A stretch of 64,000 nucleotides of DNA from Propionibacteriaceae bacterium (GTDB lineage Bacteria > Actinomycetota > Actinomycetes > Propionibacteriales > Propionibacteriaceae), in the NCBI GenBank assembly GCA_025965155.1, contig JAOPXN010000080.1, positions 1 to 64,000 on the forward strand. The letters run 5' to 3'. The notes under the pieces are model-generated. The model ran no database searches, was not told the DNA's origin, and was given only the letters and a program-made list of their open reading frames with translations. The translations under genes were made by a program, and so were the position numbers. Shown here in pieces: positions 16,601 to 25,413 of the stretch (the stretch's first letter is position 1; each line of letters starts with the position of its first letter).

Positions 16601-17166
16601 ACTTCGAGTTCCCGCTCGCCGGTGGCGACCGGATCCGAGCTGAGGTCACCTTGGCTCAGCTGGTGCCGCTGCTCCGCCGCCACCTGCCGCCCGACGACCC
16701 GCTCGCCGGTTACGCTGACCTGGTCGAGCACCCGGCCCTCGCGGAGCAGACCCTGCGCGGCTACCTCAACGGCAGCATCGACGCCGTACTCCGGGTCCGC
16801 AGCCCCGAAGGGGTGCCGCGTTACCTCGTGGTCGACTACAAGACCAACTGGTTGGGCGACTTCAACGGCGAACCTCTCACCCTCGGCCACTACGCTCCAC
16901 CCAAGCTCGGCCAGGCGATGATGCAGGCCCACTACCCGTTGCAGGCGCTGCTCTATGCCGTGGCGGTGCACCGGATGCTCCGCTGGCGCCAACCCGGCTA
17001 CGACCCGGAGCTGCACCTGGGTGGCGTGCTGTACCTCTTCGTCCGCGGCATGGGCGGCCCTGACACGCCGACAGTGGACGGCGTACCGTGCGGCGTCTTC
17101 AGCTGGCGGCCGCCGTCCCAGCTGATCCGCGAGCTGTCGGACCTGCTCGACGGAAGGAAACGATGA
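13663..17166 (+). CDS. recB: RecBCD subunit RecB, helicase-nuclease
   Basis: A 1167-residue 3'-5' helicase with a C-terminal nuclease. It has EASAGTGKTF near residue 40 (Walker A), VDEFQDTDPVQW (Walker B), TVHRSKGLEFPIVYLP and LYVALTRAK. The nuclease follows, with FGTAVHAIFE, SIDAVLRV and VVDYKTN near 1058 (Asp-x-Lys catalytic pair), then PLQALLYAVA. In mycobacteria RecBCD serves single-strand annealing, while AdnAB serves RecA-dependent repair; the same split is possible here. It overlaps recC and recD by 4 nt each. Confidence 0.95.
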   Translation: MTDTHLRNRAEISSVDGGNVVKPFDVCAELPTRTTVLEASAGTGKTFTIAALAARFVAEGQAELDQLMLVTFGRMATNELRMRVRERLVGVERALAGAIAGQPDGSGRDQVEQLLCDGDTATLMARHTRIVRALSDFDAATIATTHEFCLHMLDGLGVLGDREPNAVFVEHLSELTREVAGDVYLRRYASGDRTPPMLYEEALRVANDAVEAGYTRLVPEPQQGGGADGAGERVAFAAEVREEVHRRKEAGRLFTYDDMLTRLRDSLADPVYGEAAAERLRRRYSVVLVDEFQDTDPVQWEILRRAFHGHATLILIGDPKQAIYAFRGADVFSYLEAVGAADRHATLSSNWRSDQALVEAVQTLVGGAALGDPRIVVRPVAADHRERRLRAGPATAARPDLDRLTAPIRLRVERHDPELERLPSVSTLRPKIVADLVADITALLSSSLQLEMDGKSREVGPADIAVLVRRNERGEAIRDALAAAGVPAVLMGASSVFASDMATQWLTLLAALEQPRQALVRDASLTCFLGWSFGRLAAAGEDELSALAQRVRWWSRILSNQGVAALLEAITADTGLAERLLGQTGGERRLTDLRHIGQALHAAMVSGRLGASALIEWLRERRDEARSNVMTDGTRRLETDAKSVQILTVHRSKGLEFPIVYLPEAWDRFVSSEDKGATLRLHSRADGGAEGTTERVLDVGGTSGRGRPGRLADCRREEGGEELRLLYVALTRAKCQLVTWWAPSRNTESSALQRFLHGPRREGSEPDARYPATDDPFSCPHLGPGFSLEPMDQRLPEVWQPQAHAAPALTAQTFDRELDLAWRRTSYSALTAAVHGLELAGAGVSSESEPVKEDDESHVAAVVPAAAAGDSAADKTGRGPAGRDLPGMDTLSPMAELPSGTTFGTAVHAIFEAVDPLSDNLLAALRTAAAAELSRAPAGPMTPDSLARGLHPAFLTPLGPLAGQRRLCDIAASDRLPELNFEFPLAGGDRIRAEVTLAQLVPLLRRHLPPDDPLAGYADLVEHPALAEQTLRGYLNGSIDAVLRVRSPEGVPRYLVVDYKTNWLGDFNGEPLTLGHYAPPKLGQAMMQAHYPLQALLYAVAVHRMLRWRQPGYDPELHLGGVLYLFVRGMGGPDTPTVDGVPCGVFSWRPPSQLIRELSDLLDGRKR

Positions 17167-19055
17167 CTACCACCACGACCTACCCGCGGGTGCCCGAGGA
17201 GACGGTGGCGGCGGTGGCCCGCACCGCGACCGGACTGCTGCAGGTGTTCAACGCGGCGGGCGTTCTGGGACTCGCCGACGTACATACCGCCGTCGCCGTG
17301 TCTCGAATCGGCCGCGAGGCCAGCGAGCTGGTGCAGCTAGCGCTCGCGCTGACCGTGCGGGCGCTGCGGACGGGCTCGGTCTGCATCGACCTCGAGACCG
17401 TCCACAGCACGGTGTTCGAAGAGTCCGAAGAGGCCATCGATGTGTCCACGCTTCCCTGGCCGTCGCCGGGCGCGTGGCGCGCGGCCTGCGAAGCGAGTCC
17501 GATCGTGTCGATCGGTGTCGGCGGGCCGGGCGGACGTCCACTCCGGTTCGCCCACGGGCTGCTCTACCTCGAGCGCTACTGGCAGCAAGAGGAGCTGGTC
17601 CGCACCCAGCTCACCGATCGCCGATCCTCCCCACCGCCTGAGGTGGATCGGCCCCGCCTTGCCTCGGCCCTTCGCCGACTCTTCAGCCGCGAGGGGCTGG
17701 AGAAGGACGAGACCGATCGTCAGCAGCTGGCGGCCGCGGCCAGTGCCGTGGGTCGGATCACCGTGCTGGCCGGCGGACCCGGTACCGGCAAGACGACCAC
17801 CGTGGCCCGTCTGCTGGCGTTGCTGCGTGACCAGCCGGGCGCACCGGTCCGGATCGCGCTCGCGGCTCCGACCGGAAAAGCCGCCGCGCGGCTGGAGGAA
17901 GCGGTCCGCTGGGCCACCGGCCAGCTCGAGGAAGAGGACCGCGAACGGCTGGGTTCGCTCAGTGCCTCCACCCTGCACCGGCTGTTGGGCTGGCAGCCTG
18001 GTCAGCGCGGCCGGTTCAAGCACAACGCGCGTAACCATCTGCCCTACGACGTGGTGGTGGTGGACGAGATGTCGATGGTGTCGTTGACGATGATGGCGCG
18101 GCTGTTGGAGGCCGTCCGCCCGACCGCGCGGCTGGTGCTCGTCGGTGACCCGGACCAGCTGTCGTCGGTGGAGGCCGGGGCGGTGCTGGCCGATATCGCC
18201 GGAGCGAGCGGCCCGGTGCCGCCGGCCTTCACGGCAGCCGTACAGGAACTGGCGCTGCCGGGTCTGGACCCTTCCGACGTCACCTCCAACGGTGTGGTCC
18301 AGCTGACTCACACCTGGCGGTTCGGCGGGGCGATCGGCGACCTGGCCCGCGCGATTCGGGCCAGCGACGCCGACAGCGCCATCGAGATCCTGCGGTCGGG
18401 CGCCGACGGACTCACCTTCGCCGAGATCGACCTAGAGCCGGCGGCGCCGGCAGGTCTGCAGGACCTCGTCCGGCACATCACCACTGCCGGCGAGGCGCTG
18501 CGGGACGCGGCTCAGGCCGGTGATGTCCAGGGTGCGCTGGACGCTCTCGACCAGCACCGGCTGCTCTGCGCCCACCGTCGCGGACCGTACGGGGTCACCC
18601 GGTGGAGCCTGGAGATCGAACGGTGGCTGTCGACCGCGCTTCCGGGCTGGGGCGAGGACGGCGAGTGGTACGTCGGCCGGCCGCTGCTGGTGACCGCCAA
18701 CGACTACGAGCTCGGGCTGTACAACGGTGACACCGGCGTCGTGGTCGACACCGACCAAGGAATCCGAGCCGCCTTTGCCCGCGGCGGTGCGCCGACGCTG
18801 CTTGCCCCGGCGCGGCTCGACGCCGTCCAGACGGTGCATGCGATGACTGTGCACCGCGGTCAAGGTAGCCAGTTCCGTTCGGTGTCATTCATCGTGCCGC
18901 CGCCGGAATCTGCACTGTTGACCCGGGAGCTGCTCTACACAGCGGTGACCAGGGCCACCGACCAGGTCCGGGTTTTCGGCTCCGAAGAGGCGATCCGTCG
19001 CGCCGTTCAGCGTCCGGCCAACCGGGCGAGTGGGCTCCGGGAACGGCTCGGCTGA
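17163..19055 (+). CDS. recD: RecBCD subunit RecD, 5'-3' helicase
   Basis: A 630-residue SF1B helicase. The Walker A AGGPGTGKTTT is near 205, VVDEMSMVS near 300, TVHRGQGSQF near 560 and ELLYTAVTRA near the C-terminus. An N-terminal all-alpha segment contacts RecC in the E. coli enzyme. RecD is the faster 5'-3' motor of RecBCD. The start at ATG 17163 forms an ATGA overlap with the recB stop and follows GGAAGGAAAC, supporting it over the longer frame from 17088. Confidence 0.95.
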   Translation: MTTTTTYPRVPEETVAAVARTATGLLQVFNAAGVLGLADVHTAVAVSRIGREASELVQLALALTVRALRTGSVCIDLETVHSTVFEESEEAIDVSTLPWPSPGAWRAACEASPIVSIGVGGPGGRPLRFAHGLLYLERYWQQEELVRTQLTDRRSSPPPEVDRPRLASALRRLFSREGLEKDETDRQQLAAAASAVGRITVLAGGPGTGKTTTVARLLALLRDQPGAPVRIALAAPTGKAAARLEEAVRWATGQLEEEDRERLGSLSASTLHRLLGWQPGQRGRFKHNARNHLPYDVVVVDEMSMVSLTMMARLLEAVRPTARLVLVGDPDQLSSVEAGAVLADIAGASGPVPPAFTAAVQELALPGLDPSDVTSNGVVQLTHTWRFGGAIGDLARAIRASDADSAIEILRSGADGLTFAEIDLEPAAPAGLQDLVRHITTAGEALRDAAQAGDVQGALDALDQHRLLCAHRRGPYGVTRWSLEIERWLSTALPGWGEDGEWYVGRPLLVTANDYELGLYNGDTGVVVDTDQGIRAAFARGGAPTLLAPARLDAVQTVHAMTVHRGQGSQFRSVSFIVPPPESALLTRELLYTAVTRATDQVRVFGSEEAIRRAVQRPANRASGLRERLG

Positions 19056-19143
19056 GATCGTGGGTTGGCATGCCGGCCGGACCGGGCTGCGGATCTCCGC
19101 CCGGGGTACCGCCGGAAGAACCGCGACCGGATCCAGGTCGAGG

Positions 19144-19842
19144 TCAGTGAACCTGGGCCCGGAGCAGGGTCCGGCCGTTGGGCACGAACCGGATCTCCAC
19201 CGCTGCGATGTCGGACAGCTGCAGCTCCGACGTTCCGCTCGGGCGCATCACCCGGTTAGGCCGGACCGTCCAGGTCTTGACCTCGGTCGACCGACCCATC
19301 CGATCGACGACATAGACTCCGTAGTCCCCCTTGATCTGGGCCGCCCCGCCGTACTGGCACTCCACCTGCACCATCGTCGACGCGCCGTCCGGAACGATGT
19401 CGACTACGGCGGTGATGGACGTGGGGATCACCTGTGCGAAAGCGACGCGAACCGGGCCAGACACCGGTGTGACTGCCGGCGGGTTCGGGTCTAGAAAGCC
19501 ACGAGCCAGGAAACCGCCCAAAGCGCCGAGGATGAACGCTGCGGCCACTCCGGCCGCCACCACAGCCCAGCGGCGGGCGGATCCAGGCGTGCCCAGCTGG
19601 GCGACCGTGGCTGGAGGTGGTGCGTTGGCCGGCGCCGGAGGGATCGCCGGAGGCTGCGGAAGCACATCGGAGGCAGGAACCTGGGCGAGTAACCCCGGCA
19701 TCCCGGCCAGCTCCGACACTGCGGTCTGGCATTCGGCACAGCCGGACAGGTGTTCCTCGAACTCGAGGCGCTCGGCCGGCGACAGCGCACCGAGGACGTA
19801 GGCCGCATCCCACTCCAGGTAGTGATCGGCACGAGAGTTCAT
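19144..19842 (-). CDS. rslA: zinc anti-sigma factor, RslA-like
   Basis: A 232-residue anti-sigma factor. The N-terminal zinc anti-sigma domain carries H31-x3-C35-x2-C38 within EEHLSGCAECQ and the segment WDAAYVLGAL seen in RslA of M. tuberculosis. A Pro/Ala linker and one membrane span (about 88-112, AVVAAGVAAAFILGALGGF) follow, then an extracytoplasmic RskA-type domain. Oxidation of the CxxC is known to release SigL from RslA. Its start overlaps the sigma gene stop by 4 nt, so the pair is translationally coupled. Confidence 0.9.
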   Translation of the reverse strand: MNSRADHYLEWDAAYVLGALSPAERLEFEEHLSGCAECQTAVSELAGMPGLLAQVPASDVLPQPPAIPPAPANAPPPATVAQLGTPGSARRWAVVAAGVAAAFILGALGGFLARGFLDPNPPAVTPVSGPVRVAFAQVIPTSITAVVDIVPDGASTMVQVECQYGGAAQIKGDYGVYVVDRMGRSTEVKTWTVRPNRVMRPSGTSELQLSDIAAVEIRFVPNGRTLLRAQVH

Positions 19843-20351
19843 GACCGCGTCACCCCTTTCTCCTGGAGCAGGAGCCGTAGGCTGCGCAGACCGTAGTGCA
19901 GACGCGACTTGACCGTGCCCTCCGGGACCCTCAGCCGCGCCGCGATCTCGGCCACCGGCCGACCTTCATAGTAGGCGGCGACGATTACCGCATGATGCTC
20001 CCTCGACAGCCGGCTCAGCGCCTCGCCGATCAGCCAGCGGTCCAACACGACGGTGGACTCGTCCGCTATCTGCTGGTCGATGTCGGTACCTGTGGTGAAC
20101 TCGTGCCTCGAGCTCGCGCTCCGCCACTTGTCCACGACCAGGTGTCGCGCCACGGTGAACAGCCACGCCCGGATCAACCCGTCGGCGCGGTCCACCAGAT
20201 GCGGGTCTTTCCAGGCCCGCAAGAGCACTTCCTGCACGATGTCCTCGGTCCAGTCCCGGTCGTGGGTCAGATGAAGGGTGAACCGGCGCAGCTCGGCGGC
20301 GTGCCGGTCGTGTAGACCCTGCCACGCCACTTCCTTCTGCTCGCCCGCCAC
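19839..20351 (-). CDS. sigL: ECF sigma factor, SigL-like
   Basis: A 170-residue ECF sigma factor. Region 2 contains DWTEDIVQEVLLRAWK and AWLFTVARHLVVDKWRS. Region 4 contains VPEGTVKSRLHYGLRSLRLLLQ, close to M. tuberculosis SigL. The start is taken as GTG 20351, with AGAGAGG 8-9 nt upstream; a longer frame to 20456 would run across the -35 of its own promoter. A TGAACC-N16-CGTC element 79-105 bp upstream fits the published SigL consensus, so the operon is probably autoregulated and held by the downstream anti-sigma factor. Confidence 0.9.
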   Translation of the reverse strand: MAGEQKEVAWQGLHDRHAAELRRFTLHLTHDRDWTEDIVQEVLLRAWKDPHLVDRADGLIRAWLFTVARHLVVDKWRSASSRHEFTTGTDIDQQIADESTVVLDRWLIGEALSRLSREHHAVIVAAYYEGRPVAEIAARLRVPEGTVKSRLHYGLRSLRLLLQEKGVTRS

Positions 20352-20429
20352 TCCGCCAGTTACCTCTCTCTGTTGCACTTCAGCCGCCCCACACCTGTAC
20401 CGGTGTCGCAACCACTGTGCCCTGTGCAA

Positions 20430-20455
20430 GACGAGACGGCAGCCGTTTTGGTTCA
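20430..20455 (-). promoter_or_regulatory. SigL-type promoter of the sigma/anti-sigma operon
   Basis: On the minus strand TGAACC (20455-20450), 16 bp, then CGTC (20433-20430) followed by TTG. The mycobacterial SigL consensus is TGAACC-N16-18-CGT. It lies 79 bp upstream of the chosen sigma start. Confidence 0.72.
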
Positions 20456-20478
20456 TCTCAGATAGATGCGCCTCAGGT

Positions 20479-20504
20479 TGAACCGCAGGCCTGCCTGTCT
20501 CGTC
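20479..20504 (+). promoter_or_regulatory. SigL-type promoter of the lipoprotein gene
   Basis: On the plus strand TGAACC (20479-20484), 16 bp, then CGTC (20501-20504) followed by CTA. It is divergent from the sigma promoter, with the two -35 boxes 23 bp apart and identical spacer length. The downstream lipoprotein ATG is at 20573. Confidence 0.72.
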
Positions 20505-20572
20505 CTAACTCTCGCGAAGACTTCGCTGGTTGTGCCCAGCTCGGCACAACCGACCAGCATGGGAGAGTCGCT

Positions 20573-21073
20573 ATGAAGACCAAGTTCCTCGTTCTCACGG
20601 CCTTGTCGTTGTCACTTCTGGCGACCCCGGCCTGCTCCAGCACACCGGACGCGCAGCCGGCGCCCGCCCCCGCAACGTCGGCCGAGGCCAGCGCACCGGC
20701 CAGCACGCCGGCAGGGCCCGCAGATCTGACGGTGGCCGACACCAGTCTTGGATCGGTCGTTGTGACCGCGGACAAGATGACGGCCTACATCTTCACCAAG
20801 GACACCGCCAACTCGGGCAAGAGCGTCTGCGCGGGCGAGTGCCTGGTCAAGTGGCCGCCGATCAAGGTCACCGCCGACAAGCCGACGGTGGAAGGAATCA
20901 CCGGCACCGTGGGCAGCATCACCCTCGACGACGGCACCAAGCAGGCCACCATCAACGGCCTGCCTCTCTACACCTGGATCAACGACAAGAAGCCCGGTGA
21001 CGTTACCGGGCAGGGTGTCGGCGAAGTGTGGTACGTGGTTGGGCCGGACGGGAAGAAGATCGACAAGTCCTGA
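20573..21073 (+). CDS. secreted lipoprotein with YxxxD-type repeats (COG4315-like)
   Basis: A 166-residue lipoprotein. The signal peptide MKTKFLVLTALSLSLLATPAC ends in a lipobox Cys at 21 and is followed by a Pro/Ala/Ser-rich linker. The mature part has two related segments: LGSVVVTADKMTAYIFTKDT with a CAGECLVKWPP cysteine pair, and LTLDDGTKQATINGLPLYTWINDKKPGD. This is the secreted-repeat lipoprotein family COG4315, whose function is unproven though links to redox or haem have been proposed. The upstream SigL-type promoter suggests an envelope-stress role. GGGAGAG precedes the ATG. Confidence 0.85.
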   Translation: MKTKFLVLTALSLSLLATPACSSTPDAQPAPAPATSAEASAPASTPAGPADLTVADTSLGSVVVTADKMTAYIFTKDTANSGKSVCAGECLVKWPPIKVTADKPTVEGITGTVGSITLDDGTKQATINGLPLYTWINDKKPGDVTGQGVGEVWYVVGPDGKKIDKS

Positions 21074-21083
21074 CCAGAGCACG

Positions 21084-21130
21084 CGGTACGGTCGGGTCGA
21101 TGTTTCGGGGACGTCAGCCCGGCCGTACCG
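21084..21130. terminator. bidirectional hairpin terminator
   Basis: CGGTACGGTCGGG (21084-21096) pairs with CCCGGCCGTACCG (21118-21130), with one T-G wobble and a 21-nt loop. It lies between the convergent lipoprotein and nudC genes and could end both transcripts. Confidence 0.6.
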
Positions 21131-21149
21131 TGTTAATCAACGTTCCTGC

Positions 21150-22001
21150 TCAGGTCTCCAGCGTGCCGTCGAGCCAGGCAGCGACCAGGCGCGAGGCAAT
21201 GGAGCTGGCGCCGGGCAGACCTAACTGTCCGGAGGCCACCTGCGAGTTGACCTGGTCGCGGGTGAACCAGTCGGCGGTCTCGATCTCCTCGCCGTCCACG
21301 CAGATGTCAGTCGTGGCGGCCCTGGCTGAGAAGCCGAGCATCAGCGACCGTGGGAACGGCCAGGGTTGGCTGCCGAAGTAGCGCACCGAGGACAGTGCCA
21401 CGTCCACCTCCTCCGCGATCTCTCGGTGGATGCCCTGTTCGAGCGACTCCCCCGCCTCGACGAACCCGGCCAGCACTGACACCCGGTTCCCGGGCCAGCG
21501 TTTCTGTCGGCCGAGCAGCAGCCGGTCGTCGGAGTCAACCACGGCCACGATGACAGCCGGATCGGTCCGCGGAAACAGCTCCCGGTCGCAGCTCGGGCAG
21601 TGCCGGGCGAAGCCACCGTTGATGACGGTAGTGGCGGCCCCGCAGCGGGGACAGAACCGCTCGTCTCGGTGCCAGTTCCGCATTGCCGTCGCCGCGGCGG
21701 CGATGTCGCGTTCGTTGTCGGACAGCTGGTGGCCGATCTCCCGCAGGTCGTGCACCTCGCCCTCGGTGAGGGCCTCGACGGCGAAGATCGGCGCCCCGTT
21801 CAGCAGACCCAGCAGCAGGTGGCGCTGACTGTCGTACTCGACAAACGGCTTGGTCATCCGGAGCTTGCTGCCGCCCGTGTTCGTGGTGAAGCGCGAGTTC
21901 GAGTCCAGCTTGAGCAGGCGGGCGTCCTCGGCCCGCCACAGTCCGGCGACCCAGTCGCTCGACTTGCGGTGCTGGTCGACCCGGTCGAGATCGCTGGCCA
22001 T
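21150..22001 (-). CDS. nudC: NADH pyrophosphatase NudC (NAD-capped RNA hydrolase)
   Basis: A Nudix hydrolase of about 283 residues with all NudC marks: an intact zinc ribbon CPRC...CPSC, the Nudix box GFVEAGES...REIAEEVDV, and SQPWPFPRS just after it, the signature for NAD(H) specificity. It hydrolyses NAD(H) to NMN(H) plus AMP and can remove NAD caps from RNA. From memory, M. tuberculosis NudC lacks the zinc cysteines, so this copy is more canonical. The ATG at 22001 is the simplest start; a GTG at 22016 is also possible. It lies downstream of adnB, as in Mycobacterium. Confidence 0.9.
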   Translation of the reverse strand: MASDLDRVDQHRKSSDWVAGLWRAEDARLLKLDSNSRFTTNTGGSKLRMTKPFVEYDSQRHLLLGLLNGAPIFAVEALTEGEVHDLREIGHQLSDNERDIAAAATAMRNWHRDERFCPRCGAATTVINGGFARHCPSCDRELFPRTDPAVIVAVVDSDDRLLLGRQKRWPGNRVSVLAGFVEAGESLEQGIHREIAEEVDVALSSVRYFGSQPWPFPRSLMLGFSARAATTDICVDGEEIETADWFTRDQVNSQVASGQLGLPGASSIASRLVAAWLDGTLET

Positions 22002-22074
22002 GGCCCAATTGATCACCCGAACAGCGTAGTGCGCCCGACGGCAGTCTCCATACTGCCCGGCAAGCGGTGTCCGC

Positions 22075-25000
22075 CTATCGCGTAGTTCGGCCCTCCAGTA
22101 CCGCCTCGATCCCGGCACGGTCCAGCAACGATATCGGTCGGCTCAGCCGGTCGGAGCGGACGTAGTAGAACGCGGCATCGACCTGGTCGAGTTCGACTCC
22201 GCACACCTCCGCCCAGGCCAGCCGGTAGATCGACAGCTGCAACGGATCGGCCGTCCCGTGCGTCGTCTTCCAGTCCAGCACCCGGTAGAGGTAGCCGTCG
22301 GCGTCGGCTGCGCCGCCGGACCGCAGGTCGTAGACGGCGTCGATGCGGCCGCGTACCAGGCGACCGGCGACCAGCAGGCTGACCGGCGCCTCCAACGCGT
22401 ACGGGATGGTTCGACCGAACTGGCCGGCCGCGAACCGCTCACACAGCTCCCGCAGCTCCGCCTCGTCGGTGCTGCCGGCGTCGGCCCGGTCCGGTAGGTC
22501 GTCGGGATCGATCAGCTGCTGCTGCCCGATTCCTCCGGTGGAGAGACCGCCGGCGAAGTGCCGCTCCACCCACTCGTGGAACCGGGTGCCGAACCTGGCC
22601 GCTGGCGATGGTGGCCGCGGCATCGGGCGGGCCAGCTCGGCGGCAAAGCTCACCGGGTCCTGGTTCAGCCGCAGCAGCGCCGAGGCGGACAGGCTCTCCG
22701 GCAACGCCACCGTCCGGTTCACCCGCCGCGACTGGACGATCTCGGCCAGCAGCCGGTTGATGTCGGCGTCCCACGCGGCAACGGTCTCCTCACCGTCCAG
22801 CAGCAGCTGCTCGCCCTGGTCGAACGGGAGGTCGTGGCTGCCGGTATCGGCATACCGCCGCCGCGCCTCGACGACCAGCCGTGCCGACGCCTGCCGGCGG
22901 GCCAGCGCGTCCGGATCGAGCGGTCGGGGCCAGGCCTGCGGTGCGGTGTCTGTCAGCAGCGGGTTGGACCTGCCGGGCGGCGGCGCCTCGACCAGCACCT
23001 GCCCCTGCCGCTCCGCCTCCGCTCGGATCGCCGTCAGGTAGCTGGCTGGTACCCGTGGGTTGACCAGGTCCGACCGCCACCAGTGCCCGGTCCCGACCAG
23101 CAGCTGCTTGGCGCGGGTGGCTGCGACGTACGCGAGGCGGTCCTCGGCCAGCAGCTGCTGGGCGGTCAGCTGCTTCTTGTAGTCGGCCATGGCCGCGCTG
23201 GTGGCGTCAGCCAGCTGAGGTACCGAGCCCGCGTCGCCACGGAGCTCAGCGGGCAGCACCGCCGCGTTGCTGACCCAGTTGTCGGTCACCCGGTCACTGG
23301 GAAAGACACCTTTCATCAGAGCAGGCAGAAAGACGACGCCCCACTCCAGCCCTTTCGCCTTGTGTACGGTGAGCAGCTTGACCGCCTCGCGATCCGACGG
23401 CACCGCCTGGTCCAGACCGTTGCCCTGGTCTATCTCCGCCTGCAGGTACGACAGCAGACCGGACAGCGAGGCGTCCCCGTCCACGTCGACATAGTCGGCG
23501 ACGGCGTCGACAAACGTGCCGAGCTGGTCCCGGCGGGCGGTCCGGTTGAACTCCGGGGTGGCCATCAGCTCGACGTCCAGGCCGAGGGTCACGATCACCC
23601 GTCGGGTCAGGTCGAGCAGTGGCTCGTCACCATGCCGACGGAGATAGGCCAGCTCGGCCGACAGCCGGCCGAATCGCTCCAACGCCGCCTCGGAGTAGCC
23701 GGCGTCCCCGGGACTCTCCAAAGCATCCAGCAGGCACACCACCTCGGTGGGGTCCACGTCGGCAACCGCCCCCTCAAGCGCGGCCAGCAACGCCTCACCC
23801 GCGCCCTGACCAGCGTCCAGATCGTGGTGGTGCGCGAGCTCCCGGGCGCGTCGACCCAGCAGGGCCAGATCCCGCGGACCTATCCGCCAGCGCGGGCCGG
23901 TCAGCAGCCGTACCAGGTCAGGGTTCGCCGTGACGTCGTCGATCAGCCGCAGCGTCGAGGTCACGTCCATCACCTCCGGCAAGGTCAACAACCCACCGAG
24001 CCCCACGATCTCGACCGGGATGTCGCGGGAGGTCAGCTCGGCGTACAGCGACCCGATGTCTGCGTTGCGCCGGCACAGCACGGCAATGTCGGCCCAGTGC
24101 GCCGCCACGCCCTCGCTGCGTACCGCCAGCACCCGGTCGCAGATCCAACGCACCTCCTCCTCCCAGGTCTCGAAGGTGGCCGCCTGAACCCGACCGGGCC
24201 CGGCGCTGGCCGGGGCCTGCAGCATCCCCAGCCCATCGGCGCCCTCCTCGTCACCGCCCGGCAGCAGCTGAGCCTGGCCGGTGCGCAGCGGCCGACTGAG
24301 GACATTCGCCACGTCGAGAATCGTCTGGCCGCTGCGCCGGTTCACGGTCAGCGGGAACCGACGACTGCGCCGACCGTCGGCGGTGCGGAACTGCTCGGCA
24401 AACTGCAGGATGTTGCTGGCCGCGGCGCCACGCCAGCCGTAGATGGCCTGGAACGGGTCACCGACAGCGGTCACCGGGTGGCCCAGGCCCTGGCTGGGGG
24501 TGTGGCCTGAGAACAGGCCGTGCAGCATGATCGCCTGGGCGGCCGACGTGTCCTGGTACTCGTCCAGCAGCACCACCTTGAAGGCGGCGCGGAGCGCGGT
24601 GGACACCTCCGGTACCTCGCCGGCCAGCCGGGCCGCGATCGCCATCTGGTCGGCGAACTCGACCAGACCGAGTCGCTGCTTGAGCCGCTGGTAGTCCTGC
24701 ACCAGGCTTGCAATCTCCAGCCGCTCCTGCGCGACCACCACGGCCCTCTTGACGTCGGCGTAGACGTTGCCCCGGTTGTTCAGCGGGGCCGACCGAAGAC
24801 CGATCAGGAAGTCCCGGGCGTGCCGGTCGAGCTGACGCGGGTCCACCAGATGCTGCTGCAGGTCGGAGTCAAGCTTCAGCACCCGCTCGGTGACCGTGCC
24901 CGGACGAAGCCGGGAGATGTACTCGAACGGTCCGGCCGCGGCCTTGACCACCCGTGACGCCAGCCGGTAGCGAGTGGCACCGCTGATCATGGTCGGGTCC

Positions 25001-25413
25001 GCCTCGTAGCCGAGTCGGAGACCGTGCTCGGACACCAGCCGGGCGGCGAACGCGTCGTAGGTCATGATCAGCTGCTCGCCGGACTCGTCCACGCCCCGAT
25101 CGCTGATCACGCCCGCCTTGAGCAGCGCCGCCCGTACCCGCTGGGACAGCTCGGCGGCCGCCTTCCGGGTGAACGTCAGCCCCAGCACCTCCTCTGGTCG
25201 GACCGCTCCGGTCCCCACCAGCCAAACCACCCGGGCGGCCATGACTGTCGTCTTGCCCGACCCGGCACCGGCGATGATCACCCCGGGCTCCAGCGGGGCC
25301 GTGATGGCGGCCAGCTGCTGGTCCGAGAACGGCACACCCAACGCGTCGATCAGGTCGTCGGCGTCGCGCAGCCGGCGAGTGGGGGAAGGCGGGTTCAGCG
25401 TATGGACACTCAT
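22075..25413 (-). CDS. adnB: AdnAB subunit AdnB, helicase-nuclease
   Basis: A 1112-residue UvrD-like helicase fused to a RecB-type nuclease. It has AGAGSGKTT near residue 48, LLDEYQDTSAAQ, TVHKAKGLEWGVVFLP and AYVAATRAK. The nuclease follows, with RFGTRFHEWVERH, GRIDAVYDL, the catalytic VLDWKTTHG near 1046 and QLSIYRLAW. AdnB is the main translocating motor of the mycobacterial AdnAB end-resection machine. The ATG at 25413 overlaps the adnA stop as ATGA, so a longer frame extending to 25476 is rejected. Confidence 0.93.
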   Translation of the reverse strand: MSVHTLNPPSPTRRLRDADDLIDALGVPFSDQQLAAITAPLEPGVIIAGAGSGKTTVMAARVVWLVGTGAVRPEEVLGLTFTRKAAAELSQRVRAALLKAGVISDRGVDESGEQLIMTYDAFAARLVSEHGLRLGYEADPTMISGATRYRLASRVVKAAAGPFEYISRLRPGTVTERVLKLDSDLQQHLVDPRQLDRHARDFLIGLRSAPLNNRGNVYADVKRAVVVAQERLEIASLVQDYQRLKQRLGLVEFADQMAIAARLAGEVPEVSTALRAAFKVVLLDEYQDTSAAQAIMLHGLFSGHTPSQGLGHPVTAVGDPFQAIYGWRGAAASNILQFAEQFRTADGRRSRRFPLTVNRRSGQTILDVANVLSRPLRTGQAQLLPGGDEEGADGLGMLQAPASAGPGRVQAATFETWEEEVRWICDRVLAVRSEGVAAHWADIAVLCRRNADIGSLYAELTSRDIPVEIVGLGGLLTLPEVMDVTSTLRLIDDVTANPDLVRLLTGPRWRIGPRDLALLGRRARELAHHHDLDAGQGAGEALLAALEGAVADVDPTEVVCLLDALESPGDAGYSEAALERFGRLSAELAYLRRHGDEPLLDLTRRVIVTLGLDVELMATPEFNRTARRDQLGTFVDAVADYVDVDGDASLSGLLSYLQAEIDQGNGLDQAVPSDREAVKLLTVHKAKGLEWGVVFLPALMKGVFPSDRVTDNWVSNAAVLPAELRGDAGSVPQLADATSAAMADYKKQLTAQQLLAEDRLAYVAATRAKQLLVGTGHWWRSDLVNPRVPASYLTAIRAEAERQGQVLVEAPPPGRSNPLLTDTAPQAWPRPLDPDALARRQASARLVVEARRRYADTGSHDLPFDQGEQLLLDGEETVAAWDADINRLLAEIVQSRRVNRTVALPESLSASALLRLNQDPVSFAAELARPMPRPPSPAARFGTRFHEWVERHFAGGLSTGGIGQQQLIDPDDLPDRADAGSTDEAELRELCERFAAGQFGRTIPYALEAPVSLLVAGRLVRGRIDAVYDLRSGGAADADGYLYRVLDWKTTHGTADPLQLSIYRLAWAEVCGVELDQVDAAFYYVRSDRLSRPISLLDRAGIEAVLEGRTTR

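Noticed and set aside
22558-24510. Plus-strand open frame of 650 codons
   Set aside because: Antisense to adnB; no recognisable domain and biased composition.
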